A stretch of 64,000 nt of DNA, from the NCBI GenBank assembly GCA_036564245.1, contig DATCKU010000105.1, positions 87,360 to 151,359 of the forward strand, given 5' to 3'. This stretch comes from Thermasporomyces sp036564245 (GTDB taxonomy: Bacteria > Actinomycetota > Actinomycetes > Propionibacteriales > Actinopolymorphaceae). Shown one piece after another: positions 62,145 through 64,000 of this stretch (the stretch's first letter is position 1; each line of letters starts with the position of its first letter). The notes below the pieces were generated by a model. It saw only the letters and a program-made list of their open reading frames with translations, had not been told where the DNA came from and made no database searches. The position numbers and the translations under genes were made by a program.

Positions 62145-64000
62145 ATGCCCGTCGAGTCGCTCTTTCCTCGCCTTGAGCCGATCTTGCCCCGCGTACAAAA
62201 ACCGATCCAGTACGTCGGCGGTGAGCTCAACTCGGTCGTCAAGGACTGGGATGCCGTGCAGGTGCGATGGGCGCTCATGTATCCAGATGCCTATGAGGTC
62301 GGCCTGCCGAATCAAGGTATCCAGATCCTGTACGAGATTCTGAACGAGCAAGACTGGATCCTGGCCGAGCGTACGTACGCCGTGTGGCCAGACATGGAAC
62401 GCGAGATGCGGGCGCACGGCGTGCCGCAGTTCACCGTCGACGCGCATCGTCCGGTGGCCGAGTTCGACCTGCTGGGCGTGTCGTTTGCCACCGAGCTCGG
62501 GTACACCAACCTGCTGACCGCACTCGATCTTGCCGGGATCCCCCTGCACGCCAAAGATCGCGACGACCGGCACCCGATCGTGATCGCGGGCGGACATGCG
62601 GCGTTCAACCCCGAGCCGATCGCGGACTTCGTCGATGCCGTCGTGCTGGGCGACGGCGAGGAGGTCGTACTCGCGATCAGCGACGTGGTGCGGGAGTGCA
62701 AGGAAGAGCACGCGAGTCGTGACGAGGTGCTGCGGCGGCTCGCCGTGTCGGGTGTGTACGTTCCGGCGTTCTACGACGTCGAATATCTACCGGACGGGCG
62801 CATCCGACGCGTCGTTCCGAACCGCAGTGGGGTCCCGATGCGGGTTCTCAAGCACACGCTGATGAACCTCGACAACTGGCCTTACCCGAGAAAGCCCCTG
62901 GTGCCGCTGGCCGAGACCGTGCACGAGCGGTACTCCGTCGAGATCTTCCGGGGGTGCACCCGCGGCTGCCGGTTCTGCCAGGCCGGCATGATCACGAGGC
63001 CGGTACGGGAACGCAGCATCACGACGATCGGCGAGATGGTTCACAAGGGCGTCGCGGCATCGGGCTTCGAGGAGGTAGGCCTGCTGTCGTTGTCGAGCGC
63101 CGACCACTCCGAGATCGGCGACATCGCCAAGGGACTTGCCGACCGTTACGAAGGCAGCAACGTCTCGCTGTCGCTGCCGTCGACCCGCGTCGACGCGTTC
63201 AACGTGACCTTGGCGAACGAGCTTTCCCGCAACGGCCGTCGGTCGGGCCTTACGTTCGCGCCCGAAGGCGGGACCGAACGTATGCGCAAGGTCATCAACA
63301 AGATGGTGAGCGAGGAAGACTTGATCCGCACCGTCACGACCGCCTATGCGGCTGGCTGGCGGCAGGTCAAGCTCTACTTCATGTGCGGGTTGCCGACCGA
63401 GACCGACGAAGACGTGGTGGCGATCGCCGACCTCGCCCGCAAGGTGATCGGGGCTGGACGGCAGGCAACCGGACGCCGCGACATCCGCTGCACGGTCTCG
63501 ATCGGCGGTTTCGTACCCAAGCCCCACACGCCGTTCCAGTGGGCCGCGCAGACACCGTGGGAGGTCATCGACGCCCGGCTTGCCAAGTTGAAGGCCGCGA
63601 TCCGTCAAGATCGGGACTATGGCAAGGCGATCGGACTGCGCTATCACGACGGCCAGCCGTCGATCATCGAAGGCCTGTTGTCCCGTGGAGATCGTCGGGT
63701 CGGCCGTGTGATCGAGGCGGTCTGGAGGGCCGGCGGCCGGTTCGACGGCTGGTCGGAGTACTTCTCGTACGAACGATGGGTGACGGCGTGCGAGGAGGCG
63801 CTGGCCGATGAGCCGGTCGACCTTGACTGGTACACCACCAGGGAGCGTGACGAGACCGAGGTCCTGCCGTGGGACCACCTCGACGCCGGGCTCGATCGCG
63901 AGTGGTTGTGGGACGACTGGCAGGATGCGCTCGACGAGTTGGAGGTCGAGGACTGTCGCTGGACACCGTGCTACGACTGCGGTGTCTGTCCTCAGCTGGG
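62145..64000 (+). CDS. TIGR03960-type radical SAM protein, 3' end beyond the window
   Basis: The frame starts at ATG 62145 (MPVESLFPRLEPILPRVQKP) and stays open to the last base: 618 complete codons. PDAYEVGLPNQGIQILYEIL, and a B12-binding-like region (GVSFATELGYTNLLTALDLA; PIVIAGGHAAFNPEPIADFV), precede the radical SAM cysteines in VEIFRGCTRGCRFCQAGM (Cys271, 275, 278). LTFAPEGGTERMRKVINK follows. This order defines the TIGR03960 family, whose reaction is not known; a TIGR03936 (DUF2344) partner and an RNase E gene usually follow. A TAAAAT box (62131-62136) lies eight bases upstream. Confidence 0.93.
   Translation, partial: MPVESLFPRLEPILPRVQKPIQYVGGELNSVVKDWDAVQVRWALMYPDAYEVGLPNQGIQILYEILNEQDWILAERTYAVWPDMEREMRAHGVPQFTVDAHRPVAEFDLLGVSFATELGYTNLLTALDLAGIPLHAKDRDDRHPIVIAGGHAAFNPEPIADFVDAVVLGDGEEVVLAISDVVRECKEEHASRDEVLRRLAVSGVYVPAFYDVEYLPDGRIRRVVPNRSGVPMRVLKHTLMNLDNWPYPRKPLVPLAETVHERYSVEIFRGCTRGCRFCQAGMITRPVRERSITTIGEMVHKGVAASGFEEVGLLSLSSADHSEIGDIAKGLADRYEGSNVSLSLPSTRVDAFNVTLANELSRNGRRSGLTFAPEGGTERMRKVINKMVSEEDLIRTVTTAYAAGWRQVKLYFMCGLPTETDEDVVAIADLARKVIGAGRQATGRRDIRCTVSIGGFVPKPHTPFQWAAQTPWEVIDARLAKLKAAIRQDRDYGKAIGLRYHDGQPSIIEGLLSRGDRRVGRVIEAVWRAGGRFDGWSEYFSYERWVTACEEALADEPVDLDWYTTRERDETEVLPWDHLDAGLDREWLWDDWQDALDELEVEDCRWTPCYDCGVCPQL

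Noticed and set aside
1..64000. Phage defence system, CRISPR array, or biosynthetic gene cluster core enzymes
   Set aside because: No nuclease/helicase sets, spaced repeats, NRPS/PKS modules or similar signatures were found on either strand.

Overview
The window is high-GC DNA from an actinobacterium, most likely a filamentous or soil-type member of the Propionibacteriales or a relative. This rests on the high G+C with frequent GTG starts, a tmRNA ending in an ALAA-type tag, the valS-folC-DUF4233 block, Acg-type nitroreductase and Hrp1-type CBS proteins, and many sugar-uptake clusters under LacI-type control. The genus is an inference. No rRNA, tRNA, CRISPR array, phage or intact insertion sequence was seen. 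Left part (1-3392): a scrap zone holds the tail of a phytanoyl-CoA dioxygenase-like gene, a decayed dihydrofolate reductase-like fragment, and a FAD monooxygenase and a divergent TetR gene that both lost their 5' ends at one junction. An intact oxidoreductase/MarR divergent pair follows, with palindromic operators. Carbohydrate cluster 1 (3477-13017): a GH35 beta-galactosidase-like enzyme faces a LacI regulator, followed by a family 5 binding protein, two permeases and a fused double ATPase. A free-standing tmRNA gene (13230-13599) with a strong terminator follows. Carbohydrate cluster 2 (14191-23143): family 1 binding lipoprotein, two permeases (no ATPase), SDR dehydrogenase, SGNH esterase, large FAD-dependent oxidoreductase and a 547-residue protein of unknown function. 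Its non-coding gaps share a repeated 8-bp word. Region 23162-32787: a TetR/membrane-protein pair with mirror-image promoters, a secreted carboxylesterase, a membrane-anchored foldase translationally coupled to a secreted beta-helix protein, a PhyH oxygenase with a divergent AraC regulator, a decayed iron-siderophore ATPase remnant, and a small SHOCT protein. Anaerobic/dormancy block (32862-45020): narG-narH-narJ-narI-narK with overlapping reading frames, an Acg-like nitroreductase, two universal stress proteins (one with the order USP-CBS-CBS-USP) and a Hrp1-like CBS protein. This set closely matches the content of the mycobacterial DosR hypoxia regulon, and DosR-box-like sequences are present. 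A TetR-modA operon with palindromic operators facing a WrbA-type quinone reductase follows; molybdate uptake would suit the molybdoenzyme NarG. Right part (47794-64000): core genes (valS, folC, DUF4233 gene, a TIGR03960-type radical SAM gene cut by the window end) interrupted by ybaK, a second-type glutamyl-tRNA synthetase, a sulfatase with a LacI regulator, and corA. Two intergenic spaces carry nearly identical 94-bp palindromic repeats, and a separate 31-bp-arm hairpin lies close to one of them.
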